A stretch of 64,000 nucleotides of DNA from Ureibacillus xyleni (GTDB lineage Bacteria > Bacillota > Bacilli > Bacillales_A > Planococcaceae). The notes under the pieces were generated by a model. It was given only the letters and a program-made list of their open reading frames with translations, was not told the DNA's origin and did not search any database. The stretch covers positions 363,011 through 427,010 of the forward strand of contig NZ_OBMQ01000001.1 in the NCBI RefSeq assembly GCF_900217795.1, in the 5' to 3' direction. Shown piece by piece: positions 9,330 to 18,993 of this stretch. Position numbers and translations under genes: made by a program. Each line of letters begins with the position of its first letter. Position 1 is the first letter of the stretch.

Positions 9330-12300
9330 AGGACCAGATGTGACATGGACAGATGAACAGTGGAAAGCAATTTGGGCAACTGGTCAAGATACACTTGTTT
9401 CAGCAGCTGCAGGATCAGGTAAAACCGCAGTATTAATTAATCGAATGATTGAGAAAGTCATTGCAAAGGAAAACCCAATCGATGTAGATGAGCTACTAGT
9501 CGTAACTTTTACAAATGCTTCAGCAGCGGAAATGCGCCATCGTATGGCAGAAGCATTGGAGAAAGAGATTGCAAAAGACCCACGAAATCAACATTTACGC
9601 CGTCAGTTAAGTCTAGTCAATAAAGCACAAATTTCAACTCTTCATTCATTTTGCTTATCAATTGTTCGGCAGTATGCTTATTTAATTGATATTGATCCAG
9701 GGTTCAAAATTGCAAATGAAGGGGAGTCAGCATTACTTCGCGATGATATTTTAGCTGAAGTACTGGAAGAAGCCTATGATAGCGAGGATGATGCAAGAGT
9801 TAATGCGGTTTATCGTTTAGTTGATAGCTTTACATCTGACCGTGATGATCAAGCAATTGAAACGTTAATCGAAAAACTATATGACACATCTCGTGTTCAT
9901 CCAGTTCCGACAAAATGGTTACGCTCATTACCGAAGCAATATGACTTACCAGAACAAATTACAATCGACGAACTTGATTTTATTGGACCTTTAAAAAATT
10001 CAATTAAATTTAGTTTAGAAGAAGCATTTGCGCAAATAGAAGATTTTCGTCAATATACTTTAAGACCAGATGGACCCTATACTTATGGCGAAACAGCCGA
10101 GTTAGACTTTGCTGTCATCAATGAAGCAGTTAGACGAATCAATCATGGTACATGGCAAGATTTATATGATTTCTTCTCTACTTTAAAATGGTCCACTTTA
10201 TCAAGAAAAAAGTGTGATTGTGATCCAGACTTGAAAGAGAAAGCAAAGAAAAAACGCCAACAAGCAAAAGATATAGTAGATGGAATAAAAAAAGCCTTTT
10301 TCTTAAGAAAACCAGAGCGATTGTTACAAGAAATTCGTTTAATGGCACCGATTATTCAAACATTAGTTGAATTAACTGAAACGTTTAGTGAGAAATTTAC
10401 AGCGGCCAAATTGCAAAGGGGAATTGTGGATTTTTCTGACTTGGAACATTATGCATTAGAAATTTTAGCTGTGAAAGAAGATGGAGTTTTAAAACCTTCT
10501 CCTGTTGCAATAGATTTCAGAAACCGGTTTAAGGAAGTGCTCGTCGACGAATACCAAGATACGAACATGCTTCAAGAAACGATTTTGCAACTTGTGAAAA
10601 GTGGTAGTGAAGTCGATGGAAATTTATTTATGGTGGGCGATGTGAAACAATCGATTTATCGATTCCGTCTTGCAGAACCGATGCTATTTTTAAATAAATA
10701 TAACTTGTTTGAAGATGAGCCAGTTGCAAGTGGGTTGAAAATTGATTTGAACGCCAACTTCCGAAGTCGAAAAGAAGTTCTACACGGTACAAATTTTATC
10801 TTTGAACAAATCATGGGTGAAACGGTTGGAGAAATTAAATACGATGAAAAAGCTGGTCTTAAGCCTGCAGCACCATATGATGAGATGGAAACGCCCGTTG
10901 AGTTATCGATTTTATACGAAGAACAAGATGATCCTCAAGAAGATAAACCAGATAGTGGTGATTCTACTGAGGATGCTGCATTAGACGTTCTAATTGAAGA
11001 AGAGATGAAAAAATCTCAACAAGAAGCTCGTTATATTATTAAACGTATTCGTGAAATGATGGATAATGGAACGACCGTATTTGATACAAAACAAAAAAAC
11101 CCATCAAAGCGAGTTCGACCACTAGAATATCGGGATATTGTGATTCTAATGCGTTCTATGACTTGGTCTGGAGATTTAGTTGAAGAATTTAAAGCAGCAG
11201 GCATACCACTTTATGCAGAGACTTCAAAGGGATATTTTGAAGCACTTGAAGTAATGGTCATGTTAAATGTCTTGAAAATCGTCGACAATCCATACCAAGA
11301 TATCCCTTTAGCTTCTGTACTTAGAGCGCCATTTATCGGTTGTACGGAAAATGAACTAGCGGCTATTCGATTAGTAAACAGAAAAGTTCCTTTCTATGAA
11401 GCAGTGAAACTATTTGTTGAAGAAGAAAAAAGCGGACTTCAATCCAACACAGCAGAAAAACTACAAGTGTTTTTACACCAATTGGAAAATTGGAGAGACA
11501 TGGCACGGAGAGGTTCGCTGGCGGATTTAATTTGGAAGATTTATATGGATACCAACTATTATGAGATGGTTGGTGCTATGGGTAATGGGAAACAACGCCA
11601 AGCCAATTTACGTACTCTACATGACCGCGCATTAATGTATGAAAAAACTTCCTTCCGTGGACTATTCCGATTTTTACGTTTCATTGATCGAATGCGTTCA
11701 CGAGGGGATGATTTAGGAGTAGCAAAATCTATCGGTGAAAAAGATGACGTCGTTCGTTTAGTAACCATCCATTCATCGAAAGGATTAGAATACCCAGTTG
11801 TTTTCGTGGCGGGATTAGGCAGAAGTTTTAACCAGAAAGAATACAGCGATCCGTATTTGTTTGACCAACAGTTTGGTCTGGCCGTAAAAGCCATTGATCC
11901 TGACGATCGAATTATGTATACTTCACTACCTTTCTTAGCGATGAAAGAGAAAAAGACTTTGGAAATGAAAGCAGAAGAAATGCGTATTTTGTATGTAGCA
12001 ATGACCCGAGCAAAAGAACGACTTATTTTGGTAGGTTCTGTAAAGGATTGGGACAAAACACGTTCATCTTGGAGCGAATCTCAATTGTTGCCCCTAGATG
12101 CAATGATTCCAGATTATATACGTGCTAGAGCAAAAAATTATCTTGATTGGATTGGACCTGCCATTGCAAGACATGCTTGTTTTGAAATTTTTAGTGACGA
12201 TTCTTATACACCTATCACACACCCATCACAATGGCACATAAATCCGATTAGTAATCGTAATTTTACAATCGCCAATACCAAGGAACAAAGTGAAACTCAA

Positions 12301-13041
12301 AGCCTATATACAGAGGAATTGGATGCGTCGATTTTAAATGAACTAACAGACCGTTTTAATGCTACGTATCCATATAAAGAATCGATAACAAAAAAATCAA
12401 AAACAAGTGTTTCAGAAATTAAGCGAATTGAAAATCTACAACGCGAGGAAGAACCAGAATCCAATACACTATTAAATAAAGGAAAGAGTGCATATAAACG
12501 ACCTTTGTTTGTACAGGAAAAAGCATTATCGCCTACTGAAATTGGTACTGTTGTTCATACTGTCATGCAGCATATTCCAAAAGAAGGTTTCCGTCAACTG
12601 GATGAGGTTACAATCTATTTGCAATCTTTAGTTGAAAAGAAATTACTAACTGAAGACGAAGTGAATACTGTTGATGAAGAAAAGATTATCCAATTTTTCT
12701 CAACAAGTATCGGGCAACGATTTAGTCAAGCCAAGCAACTTTATCGAGAAATTCCTTTTACATTAAGTATTGTAGATCAAGCAGGAGACTCGCAAATTGT
12801 GCAAGGGATTATCGATTGCTTGTTTGAAGATGAAGATGGAAAATGGGTTCTACTCGATTACAAAACAGACAAAATATTGCCGTCATTTAGAGAAGCTGAT
12901 GCACTTAAAATTGAAATGGAAAAGCGTTATAGTGTTCAATTGCGTATTTATAGCCAAGCAGTTGAATCGGTATTAAATCTTAAAGTTAACGAAAAAATAT
13001 TGTATTTATACAATGCGCAAAAGGAAATTCGTTTGGATTAA
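9307..13041 (+). CDS. addA: AddA, ATP-dependent 3'-5' helicase and nuclease subunit
   Basis: The 1244-residue UvrD/Rep-type superfamily 1 helicase has Walker A AAAGSGKT near residue 35, the VDEYQDTN motif II near residue 412, VTIHSSKGLEYPVVFV near 820, and a C-terminal nuclease motif LLDYKTD near residue 1180. It supplies the motor and one of the two nuclease sites of AddAB. ATG 9307 lies inside the end of addB behind an AGAGGAG site, which points to coupled translation. A strong hairpin terminator follows. The sbcD-sbcC genes that follow addA in B. subtilis are absent here. Confidence 0.97.
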   Translation: MGLSIPNKGPDVTWTDEQWKAIWATGQDTLVSAAAGSGKTAVLINRMIEKVIAKENPIDVDELLVVTFTNASAAEMRHRMAEALEKEIAKDPRNQHLRRQLSLVNKAQISTLHSFCLSIVRQYAYLIDIDPGFKIANEGESALLRDDILAEVLEEAYDSEDDARVNAVYRLVDSFTSDRDDQAIETLIEKLYDTSRVHPVPTKWLRSLPKQYDLPEQITIDELDFIGPLKNSIKFSLEEAFAQIEDFRQYTLRPDGPYTYGETAELDFAVINEAVRRINHGTWQDLYDFFSTLKWSTLSRKKCDCDPDLKEKAKKKRQQAKDIVDGIKKAFFLRKPERLLQEIRLMAPIIQTLVELTETFSEKFTAAKLQRGIVDFSDLEHYALEILAVKEDGVLKPSPVAIDFRNRFKEVLVDEYQDTNMLQETILQLVKSGSEVDGNLFMVGDVKQSIYRFRLAEPMLFLNKYNLFEDEPVASGLKIDLNANFRSRKEVLHGTNFIFEQIMGETVGEIKYDEKAGLKPAAPYDEMETPVELSILYEEQDDPQEDKPDSGDSTEDAALDVLIEEEMKKSQQEARYIIKRIREMMDNGTTVFDTKQKNPSKRVRPLEYRDIVILMRSMTWSGDLVEEFKAAGIPLYAETSKGYFEALEVMVMLNVLKIVDNPYQDIPLASVLRAPFIGCTENELAAIRLVNRKVPFYEAVKLFVEEEKSGLQSNTAEKLQVFLHQLENWRDMARRGSLADLIWKIYMDTNYYEMVGAMGNGKQRQANLRTLHDRALMYEKTSFRGLFRFLRFIDRMRSRGDDLGVAKSIGEKDDVVRLVTIHSSKGLEYPVVFVAGLGRSFNQKEYSDPYLFDQQFGLAVKAIDPDDRIMYTSLPFLAMKEKKTLEMKAEEMRILYVAMTRAKERLILVGSVKDWDKTRSSWSESQLLPLDAMIPDYIRARAKNYLDWIGPAIARHACFEIFSDDSYTPITHPSQWHINPISNRNFTIANTKEQSETQSLYTEELDASILNELTDRFNATYPYKESITKKSKTSVSEIKRIENLQREEEPESNTLLNKGKSAYKRPLFVQEKALSPTEIGTVVHTVMQHIPKEGFRQLDEVTIYLQSLVEKKLLTEDEVNTVDEEKIIQFFSTSIGQRFSQAKQLYREIPFTLSIVDQAGDSQIVQGIIDCLFEDEDGKWVLLDYKTDKILPSFREADALKIEMEKRYSVQLRIYSQAVESVLNLKVNEKILYLYNAQKEIRLD

Positions 13042-13046
13042 TTTAA

Positions 13047-13085
13047 AACAGTCTATTAATGTTTCAATTAATAGGCTGTTTTTCT
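13047..13085 (+). terminator. Intrinsic terminator after addA
   Basis: AACAGTCTATTAAT pairs with ATTAATAGGCTGTT (one G-U pair) around a six-base loop and is followed by a T-rich run. Confidence 0.85.
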
Positions 13086-13165
13086 CTAAAGACAAACTAA
13101 AATAGTGTAGAATGACAGTAGAAATGTTTGAAATACAAGATGGAGAAGAAAAGGGAGTACAGACT

Positions 13166-14341
13166 GTGAATTTTCAACCTACGAACTTAGATGAGAGAAT
13201 CCATTCTCTTGATATTTTGCGCGGATTTAGTTTACTAGGAATTTTACTAGTTAACATGTTTGCTTTCTCTTTACCGATGCCGCATATATTAGATTTAAAC
13301 TATTGGTTTACAGAAGCAAAGGATATTATTTGGCAACAAAATCTCGATATTTATGTACAAAGTAGTTTTTATCCGTTGTTCTCAATGCTCTTTGGATATG
13401 GTCTTGCGATGCAATATACGAAATCCCAAGAATCAGGGGCTAATTTCTATAAATTCGCACCGAAAAGGCTAGGTGTACTTTTCATTTTAGGTTTACTTCA
13501 TGCCTTTTTAATATGGTGGGGAGATATTTTAGCAACCTATGCAGTTTGTGGTTTGTTTCTATTATTATTTATTCGATTTTCGAGTGGTTGGTTATTAACA
13601 TTCGGATTAGTCATTAATAGTTTTATGCATTTATTTATTTTAGCTATATACTTCTTAGCTGGAATTGCCAATACAGAAGTGGAAGAACCTGCAATTGATA
13701 TAGAAATGCTGAATAGTGCAATTTCTGCATATGGAGTTGGCGGTTGGACAGATGCATTTACCCAAAGACTCAGTGATTTATCCATTCAATTGAGTTTGGA
13801 TATGTGGATTATGTCATTGATGACTATCTTACCTTATTTGTTAATTGGTGCAGCTTTTGCAAAGTGGCGCTTATTCGAGCGGGCGAAAGAACTGAAAAAA
13901 ATGTGGATTGTGCTGGCCATTATTTTTGTTGCTGCGGGGCTATTTATTAAAAGTGCACCATATATATTTACTCGTACTTATTTATTAGATTATTTAAAAG
14001 TGTATATAGGGGGTCCCCTTCTTTCAATTGGCTACATTTCGTTAATCGTTAGTATTTGTTTAATACCATTTGCAGCTAAAATTCTTAAACCAATTGCTAA
14101 AGCTGGTCGAATGTCATTAACGTTATATATTATGCAATCGATTATTTGTACGGTTCTTTTCTATAATTTTGGCTTTAGTTTATATGGGCAAGTAGATGTG
14201 CAAATGGGTACGATTATGGCAATTGGTATTTATCTAGTACAAATTATCTTTGCAGAAATTTGGTTTACCAAATTTAGGCAAGGTCCACTAGAGATGGCAG
14301 TAAAGCGCATAACTTACAGAAAAATATTGCTGGAAAAGTAA
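13166..14341 (+). CDS. DUF418-family multi-pass membrane protein
   Basis: The protein has 391 residues from GTG 13166, which has an AAGGGAG site eight bases upstream. A longer in-frame ATG at 13112 has none. The family hallmarks are visible: an N-terminal ERIHSLDILRGFSLLGILLVN segment, about nine to ten membrane helices, and the C-terminal DUF418 region (GRMSLTLYIMQSI, then GPLEMAVKRITYRK). Relatives include B. subtilis YxaH and E. coli YeiB. Their function is unknown, although the N-terminal half recalls acyltransferase-type membrane proteins. Confidence 0.85.
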   Translation: MNFQPTNLDERIHSLDILRGFSLLGILLVNMFAFSLPMPHILDLNYWFTEAKDIIWQQNLDIYVQSSFYPLFSMLFGYGLAMQYTKSQESGANFYKFAPKRLGVLFILGLLHAFLIWWGDILATYAVCGLFLLLFIRFSSGWLLTFGLVINSFMHLFILAIYFLAGIANTEVEEPAIDIEMLNSAISAYGVGGWTDAFTQRLSDLSIQLSLDMWIMSLMTILPYLLIGAAFAKWRLFERAKELKKMWIVLAIIFVAAGLFIKSAPYIFTRTYLLDYLKVYIGGPLLSIGYISLIVSICLIPFAAKILKPIAKAGRMSLTLYIMQSIICTVLFYNFGFSLYGQVDVQMGTIMAIGIYLVQIIFAEIWFTKFRQGPLEMAVKRITYRKILLEK

Positions 14342-14458
14342 GAAATTTCGGAATATTTCATGTATGATGGTATAAAATGATTTATTCATTTTTTGGAGTT
14401 TAATCAACATGAGCATAATTACAAATTTAACGAAGGAAATATAGAAGGAGCCTTTATT

Positions 14459-15361
14459 ATGAAGATTTTATCTTTTAAGTTTAATGGAGAAGTAAAATTC
14501 GGTCCAAAAGTTAAAAAAGAAGAAGCAGTGTGGGATGTAGTTGCTATTCAAGAAGAGCTAAATGTTCTTCCTTCTTTCCCAGCAAATATTATTGATGGGA
14601 TTACACTAGGTTTTGATTTTGTAGAAAAGATTCGTAAATTAGTAGAAGCAGCTAAAAATTCAGAAAAGGTTGAGTCTTTCAAACGATCATTTTCTGAAAT
14701 TGAGTGGCTTTCTCCAATCCCTAGAACTCCGAAAAACATTTTATGTATCGGCAAAAACTACGATGAACATGCAAAAGAAATGGGCGCAACTGCAGCACCA
14801 ACTGATTTAGTAGTATTTACAAAATCCCCTACTTCGATTGCTGCAGATGGACAAGTACTACCAATCCATGAATCTAAAACTGATTCACTAGATTACGAAG
14901 GTGAATTAGCAGTAGTAATTGGAAAAGTGGGCAAAAACATCGCGAAAAATCAAGCACTAGATTATATCTTTGGTTACACAATTGCAAATGACATTACTGC
15001 ACGTGACTTACAAGATCGTCATAAACAGTATTTCATCGGCAAAAGTTTAGAGGCAACTTGTCCTTTAGGTCCATATGTTGTAACGAAAGATGAAATTCCT
15101 AATCCTCAAAATTTAACAATCGTTACTAAGGTGAATGGTGCAATTCGTCAAAATGGTTCAACAAAGGACATGGTATTTTCAGTTGAAGAGTTAGTGTCCA
15201 TCCTTTCTCAATATGTCACATTAGAACCAGGCGACGTTATTTTAACAGGAACGCCTGCTGGGGTAGGAAAAGGTATGACTCCACCAGTATTCTTAAAAGC
15301 AGGAGATGAAGTGAAAATCTCAATTGAAGGAATTGGCACTTTATCGAATAAATTTGAATAA
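14459..15361 (+). CDS. yisK: YisK-like fumarylacetoacetate hydrolase-family enzyme
   Basis: The protein has 300 residues from ATG 14459 behind AGAAGGAG, the same size as B. subtilis YisK. The FAH fold is shown by ILCIGKNYDEHAKEMG, the metal-binding DYEGELAVVIGK, NDITARDLQ and the C-terminal LTGTPAGVGKG. B. subtilis YisK has been reported to decarboxylate oxaloacetate and to be linked to the actin-like protein Mbl. Other members hydrolyse acylpyruvates, so the substrate is not certain. yisL follows, as in B. subtilis. Confidence 0.88.
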   Translation: MKILSFKFNGEVKFGPKVKKEEAVWDVVAIQEELNVLPSFPANIIDGITLGFDFVEKIRKLVEAAKNSEKVESFKRSFSEIEWLSPIPRTPKNILCIGKNYDEHAKEMGATAAPTDLVVFTKSPTSIAADGQVLPIHESKTDSLDYEGELAVVIGKVGKNIAKNQALDYIFGYTIANDITARDLQDRHKQYFIGKSLEATCPLGPYVVTKDEIPNPQNLTIVTKVNGAIRQNGSTKDMVFSVEELVSILSQYVTLEPGDVILTGTPAGVGKGMTPPVFLKAGDEVKISIEGIGTLSNKFE

Positions 15362-15476
15362 AATCTAGTAAACTTTTAATAATTTTATTAAGGTTTTAGA
15401 TAGACTATTATATTTGAATCCCCACTCAGTACTATGGTAGGATAATGCTGTAAAAGAAAATTAAGGTGGGGACAAA

Positions 15477-15842
15477 ATGGATTTTTTAACAAGTTCTACG
15501 CACCTACACATCACAACATGGGTAGTTGCACTTGTACTATTCTTCGTGGGCGCTTTAGTATCAAAATCTAAAGGCATTCACATGGCGTTACGTCTATTTT
15601 ACATTTTAATTATTATCACTGGTGGCGCCTTATTTATTGAAGCTATGGATTATGGTATGGGAATGGATTACGGAATAAAATTTTTACTAGGGATTCTAGT
15701 AATTGGTATGATGGAAATGGTATTAATTCGCCAAAAGAAAAATCAACCAACAACAGTATTTTGGATCTTATTTGCTATTTTCCTATTCGCGGTACTATTC
15801 TACGGATTTAAATTACCAATGGGCTTGAATTTCTTAGCATAA
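15477..15842 (+). CDS. yisL: YisL-like DUF1516 membrane protein
   Basis: The 121-residue protein has four predicted membrane helices and starts with a sequence typical of YisL (a short polar stretch, then THLHITTWVVALVLFFVG). ATG 15477 follows TAAGGTGGGG. A possible sigma-A promoter, TTGAAT at 15414 and TAGGAT at 15438 with an 18-base spacer, lies upstream. The function of this family is not known. It is adjacent to yisK here and in B. subtilis. Confidence 0.85.
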   Translation: MDFLTSSTHLHITTWVVALVLFFVGALVSKSKGIHMALRLFYILIIITGGALFIEAMDYGMGMDYGIKFLLGILVIGMMEMVLIRQKKNQPTTVFWILFAIFLFAVLFYGFKLPMGLNFLA

Positions 15843-15845
15843 TGT

Positions 15846-15891
15846 AAAAATCGCTAGGTACAATACGTACTTTGCGATTTTTCTTTTTTTG
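15846..15891 (+). terminator. Intrinsic terminator after yisL
   Basis: AAAAATCGC pairs with GCGATTTTT across an imperfect inner stem (GTA-CAATAC-GTA). A long T-run follows. Confidence 0.8.
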
Positions 15892-15940
15892 TTTATAATG
15901 TATGGATTAAGATGGTTTTCTCTTAGAAAGGACGAAAAAC

Positions 15941-16099
15941 ATGTTACCAATCATCATGCTTATATTTATTTTTCTATTAATTGTTCTATTTATTGTTCTT
16001 GCGTTTGTTCAAAAAAGTGAGGATCCAGATACAGTTGACGGGATATTATCTCAAGAACAAGTGAAAAAGATTCAAAAAAAATTAAAACAGGAAAAGTAA
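15941..16099 (+). CDS. Small single-pass membrane protein, 52 residues, unknown function
   Basis: ATG 15941 follows a GAAAGGACG site and opens a 52-codon frame. Residues about 3-24 are strongly hydrophobic, and the rest is a charged tail ending in many lysines (SQEQVKKIQKKLKQEK). The frame sits between the yisL terminator and the amylase-like gene, with its own start signals, so it is probably real. I do not recognise the family. Confidence 0.65.
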   Translation: MLPIIMLIFIFLLIVLFIVLAFVQKSEDPDTVDGILSQEQVKKIQKKLKQEK

Positions 16100-16237
16100 T
16101 GAAATCCCATTATTTTCATGTTGTCACTAGTTTGTCTTATTTGCATTAGCAAATTATTATTTTCTTTGGAAATGATAACTGAGTTTCTTTTTTTTTTGGT
16201 AAAATGTCGATGGTATGGTTAGAAGGAGAGGGATAAT

Positions 16238-17695
16238 TTGAAATTTAAAAAATGGATTTGTGCAACTGCTGCCTCGATTTTGTTAGCTACAACATTAAAT
16301 ACAACTTCCATTGCGAAGGCTGAGGGTACAAAATCGATTGCAGATGAAAGTATATATGACGTTTTAGTAGATCGTTATTTTAATGGTACTGGAGAAAACG
16401 ATTACAATGTAGATCCACATGACCCATCGAAATTCGCAGGTGGGGATTTTAAAGGAATAGAGCAACAATTCTCTCTCATTTCACAAATGGGCTTTTCGAT
16501 ACTATCGTTAGGTTCTGTTTTTGCTACTGAAACTTACAACGGTACGATGGTCACTAGCTACTCTAAGATAGAGCCACAATTTGGGACAAGTGAAGACTTT
16601 ACGTCATTAATCAAACTAATGAATGAAAAGAAAATAAAAGCTATGGTTGACTTCCCGTTAACAAATGTTAGCGCCAATCATGAATGGGCTACTGACCCTT
16701 CAAAAACAGATTGGGTTGTTGGTAAATCAGATGGTAAAGTTCGATGGGATTTAGGAAATGTAGATGTTCAAAATGCTTTAATTGAAAGTGTGGTCAATTT
16801 TATATCTACATATAATATTGAAGGCGTTCGATTAACAAATCTTGAAATTGCAGATACAACATTTCTTAATAAAATGATTGAAGCCATCAAAGAAGTGAAT
16901 AATGACATTTACGTTATTTCGAACGAAGAAAGTGATGCAAACTTTGATGCAACTTTTTATGATGAAACGAATGAAACTTTCCGAAATGTTTATAAAAATG
17001 TCGATCAAGACTCTTCAAATCAATTAAAGCATGTTGAGCCTTTTGCAAAAGGGGAAGGGTTACCAACACAATTAATGATCGACAATTTAAATACGGATCG
17101 TTTCGTTATGGATGTTGAAGCATTTCCACCAACGAGACTTAAACTTTCACTTGCTTCTACATTATTATTGCCAGGTGTGCCTGTTATGCAATATGGGTCA
17201 GAAATTGCAATGAATGGTGCAGCAGGTCCAGAGTCTCATCAGCTCTATAATTTTAAAACAGATGATGAATTAGTAAATTACATTACGAATATCCAAACGT
17301 TACGAAATAAATCGGAAACGTTACGTCGTGGTGAGTTTAAATTAATTAAAAATGAAAATGGCTTTTTAGCATTCGAGCGTTATTCGGATGACGAAAGATG
17401 GATTGTTGTAATTAATAATACTGGGAAAACAACAAGATTTGACATATCAGCTGACGAAATTGGCGAGGATAAAGAACTTCGTGGTATGTTGGAAAGTGAT
17501 GTAATTCGTCCAAATGATGATGGCATTTATCCTATCGTATTAGATCGTGAAGTTGTTGAAGTATTCCAGGTTATTGATAAAGTTGGGATAAATAAAATGT
17601 ACTTAGTTTTATTAGCATTTGTTTATATTTTATTTATTTCGTTTATTGTTGCGATGATGAAACGAAGCAAACGAAAAAGAGCTTTAGAAAAATAA
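16238..17695 (+). CDS. Membrane-anchored alpha-amylase-family protein, probably catalytically inactive
   Basis: The 485-residue protein has a signal peptide (about residues 1-29), a GH13-type barrel beginning IYDVLVDRYFNG and containing FAGGDFKGI and QFGTSEDF, and a C-terminal membrane helix (about 453-475) followed by lysine/arginine residues. The start is TTG 16238 behind GAAGGAGAGGG. In the segment matching GFRxD, the nucleophile Asp is replaced: GVRLTN, with Thr200 in its place. The usual NHD motif also reads DVE (292-294). Glu230 or Glu231 may remain as the acid/base. It may be a surface carbohydrate-binding or scaffold protein. Confidence 0.8.
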   Translation: MKFKKWICATAASILLATTLNTTSIAKAEGTKSIADESIYDVLVDRYFNGTGENDYNVDPHDPSKFAGGDFKGIEQQFSLISQMGFSILSLGSVFATETYNGTMVTSYSKIEPQFGTSEDFTSLIKLMNEKKIKAMVDFPLTNVSANHEWATDPSKTDWVVGKSDGKVRWDLGNVDVQNALIESVVNFISTYNIEGVRLTNLEIADTTFLNKMIEAIKEVNNDIYVISNEESDANFDATFYDETNETFRNVYKNVDQDSSNQLKHVEPFAKGEGLPTQLMIDNLNTDRFVMDVEAFPPTRLKLSLASTLLLPGVPVMQYGSEIAMNGAAGPESHQLYNFKTDDELVNYITNIQTLRNKSETLRRGEFKLIKNENGFLAFERYSDDERWIVVINNTGKTTRFDISADEIGEDKELRGMLESDVIRPNDDGIYPIVLDREVVEVFQVIDKVGINKMYLVLLAFVYILFISFIVAMMKRSKRKRALEK

Positions 17696-17699
17696 GATG

Positions 17700-17740
17700 A
17701 ACCGGTAAAATCATTCAATTGGTTTTACCGGTTTTTTTTA
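17700..17740 (+). terminator. Intrinsic terminator after the amylase-like gene
   Basis: AACCGGTAAAA pairs with TTTTACCGGTT around an 11-base loop and runs into eight T residues. Confidence 0.9.
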
Positions 17741-17754
17741 TTTGCCATATTGGT

Positions 17755-17851
17755 TATGTGCGGTTTTCCAATATTTATGTGCGGTTTTGGAGGGTTTATG
17801 TGCGGTTTTTTGAATTTTATGTGCGGTTTTCCATCATTTATGTGCGATTTT
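17755..17851 (+). repeat. Five tandem copies of a 21-bp unit
   Basis: The unit TATGTGCGGTTTT plus eight variable bases begins at 17755, 17776, 17797, 17818 and 17839, exactly 21 bases apart. The last copy has one change (GCGATTTT). The array lies between a terminator and the oligopeptide transporter operon. Because 21 is divisible by three, one frame reads as repeated YVRF plus three residues, but no start codon with a ribosome site precedes it, so translation is unlikely. Confidence 0.9.
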
Positions 17852-17988
17852 ATAAACTAAACCTTTTCACACTCATAAAAGTGGACAAGAGAAAATATAA
17901 CTTAATAAAAGATTCGTCGTTTTCATACAACATAGCTTTACTTCATATGATGAATGATTCGAATTTCAAAATTGGAAGGAGAATTCAT

Positions 17989-18993
17989 TTGCAACGCACC
18001 GACGAGATATTAAAAATTAAAGATTTACATACAGCATTTCGAATAAATGATCGCTATTACGATGCGGTGGATGGCGTTTCGCTAACATTAAAAAGAAATG
18101 AAATCCTCGCAATTGTTGGAGAATCGGGTTGTGGAAAGAGTACTTTGGCTACATCAATCATTGGATTATATGACCAAAGTAAAACTCGAGTACAAGGGGA
18201 AATTTTATATAAAACACAAAATCTTGTTTCCTTAAATGAAGACCATTTAAATGAAATTCGTGGTAGTGAAATAGGAATGATTTTTCAAGATCCTCTTTCT
18301 TCATTAAATCCACTAATGCGTGTGGGAGATCAGATTGAGGAAGGGTTAATTTATCATACAAAATTATCCTCAGAAGAACGAAAAAAGAGAGTACTCGAAT
18401 TATTGCAGCAAGTGGGCATACAAAACCCAGAACGAGTTGCGAGGCAGTTTCCCCATCAATTGTCGGGAGGTATGAGACAGCGAGTCATCATTGCAATTGC
18501 GATTTCGTGTAAACCGAAAATATTAATTGCAGATGAGCCAACTACAGCACTTGATGTTACAATCCAAGCTCAAATTTTAGATTTACTTTTAGCCCTACAA
18601 CAAGAAACTGGAGCAGGGATTATTTTGATAACACACGATTTGGGGGTAGTAGCTGAAGTGGCGGATCGGGTAGTGGTTATGTATGCAGGTGAAATCATTG
18701 AAGAAGCGCCGGTAAGAGAAATATTTCTACATCCGAAACATCCTTATACCCGTTCATTATTTCATTCTATCCCACAAATGTATTCATCCTCGGACCGACT
18801 AAATGTGATTCAAGGAATGGTTCCATCACTTACCAATTTGCCGAGAAATGGTTGTCGTTTTGCATCTCGCATACCTTGGATTCGAAAAGAAGCTCATGAA
18901 AAAAATCCTCACCTCCATGAAGTGGCACCAAATCATTTTGTTCGATGCACTTGCTGGAAAGAGTTTCACTTTAATAGAGGAGGAAATACATGA
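17989..18993 (+). CDS. Oligopeptide/dipeptide ABC transporter ATPase, OppD/DppD type
   Basis: The 334-residue ATPase has Walker [10 protein letters not shown], signature LSGGMRQR and Walker [16 protein letters not shown] 17989 is chosen because GGAAGGAG lies seven bases before it and the product then has normal family length. A frame extending upstream would include the 21-bp repeats. Together with the F subunit it powers peptide import. In the C-terminal region, where relatives have four cysteines, [10 protein letters not shown] has lost the second and the third is also missing. It overlaps the F gene by four bases. Confidence 0.9.
   Translation: MQRTDEILKIKDLHTAFRINDRYYDAVDGVSLTLKRNEILAIVGESGCGKSTLATSIIGLYDQSKTRVQGEILYKTQNLVSLNEDHLNEIRGSEIGMIFQDPLSSLNPLMRVGDQIEEGLIYHTKLSSEERKKRVLELLQQVGIQNPERVARQFPHQLSGGMRQRVIIAIAISCKPKILIADEPTTALDVTIQAQILDLLLALQQETGAGIILITHDLGVVAEVADRVVVMYAGEIIEEAPVREIFLHPKHPYTRSLFHSIPQMYSSSDRLNVIQGMVPSLTNLPRNGCRFASRIPWIRKEAHEKNPHLHEVAPNHFVRCTCWKEFHFNRGGNT

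Noticed and set aside
11559-12056. A 165-codon open frame antisense to addA.
   Set aside because: It lies fully inside the conserved helicase domain of addA, has no recognisable domain and is explained by codon bias of the real gene.
17719-17988. A 90-codon N-terminal extension of the OppD-type gene that contains YVRF heptads.
   Set aside because: It has no ribosome site at its start and lies right on a terminator T-run. TTG 17989 has a strong site and gives normal family length.
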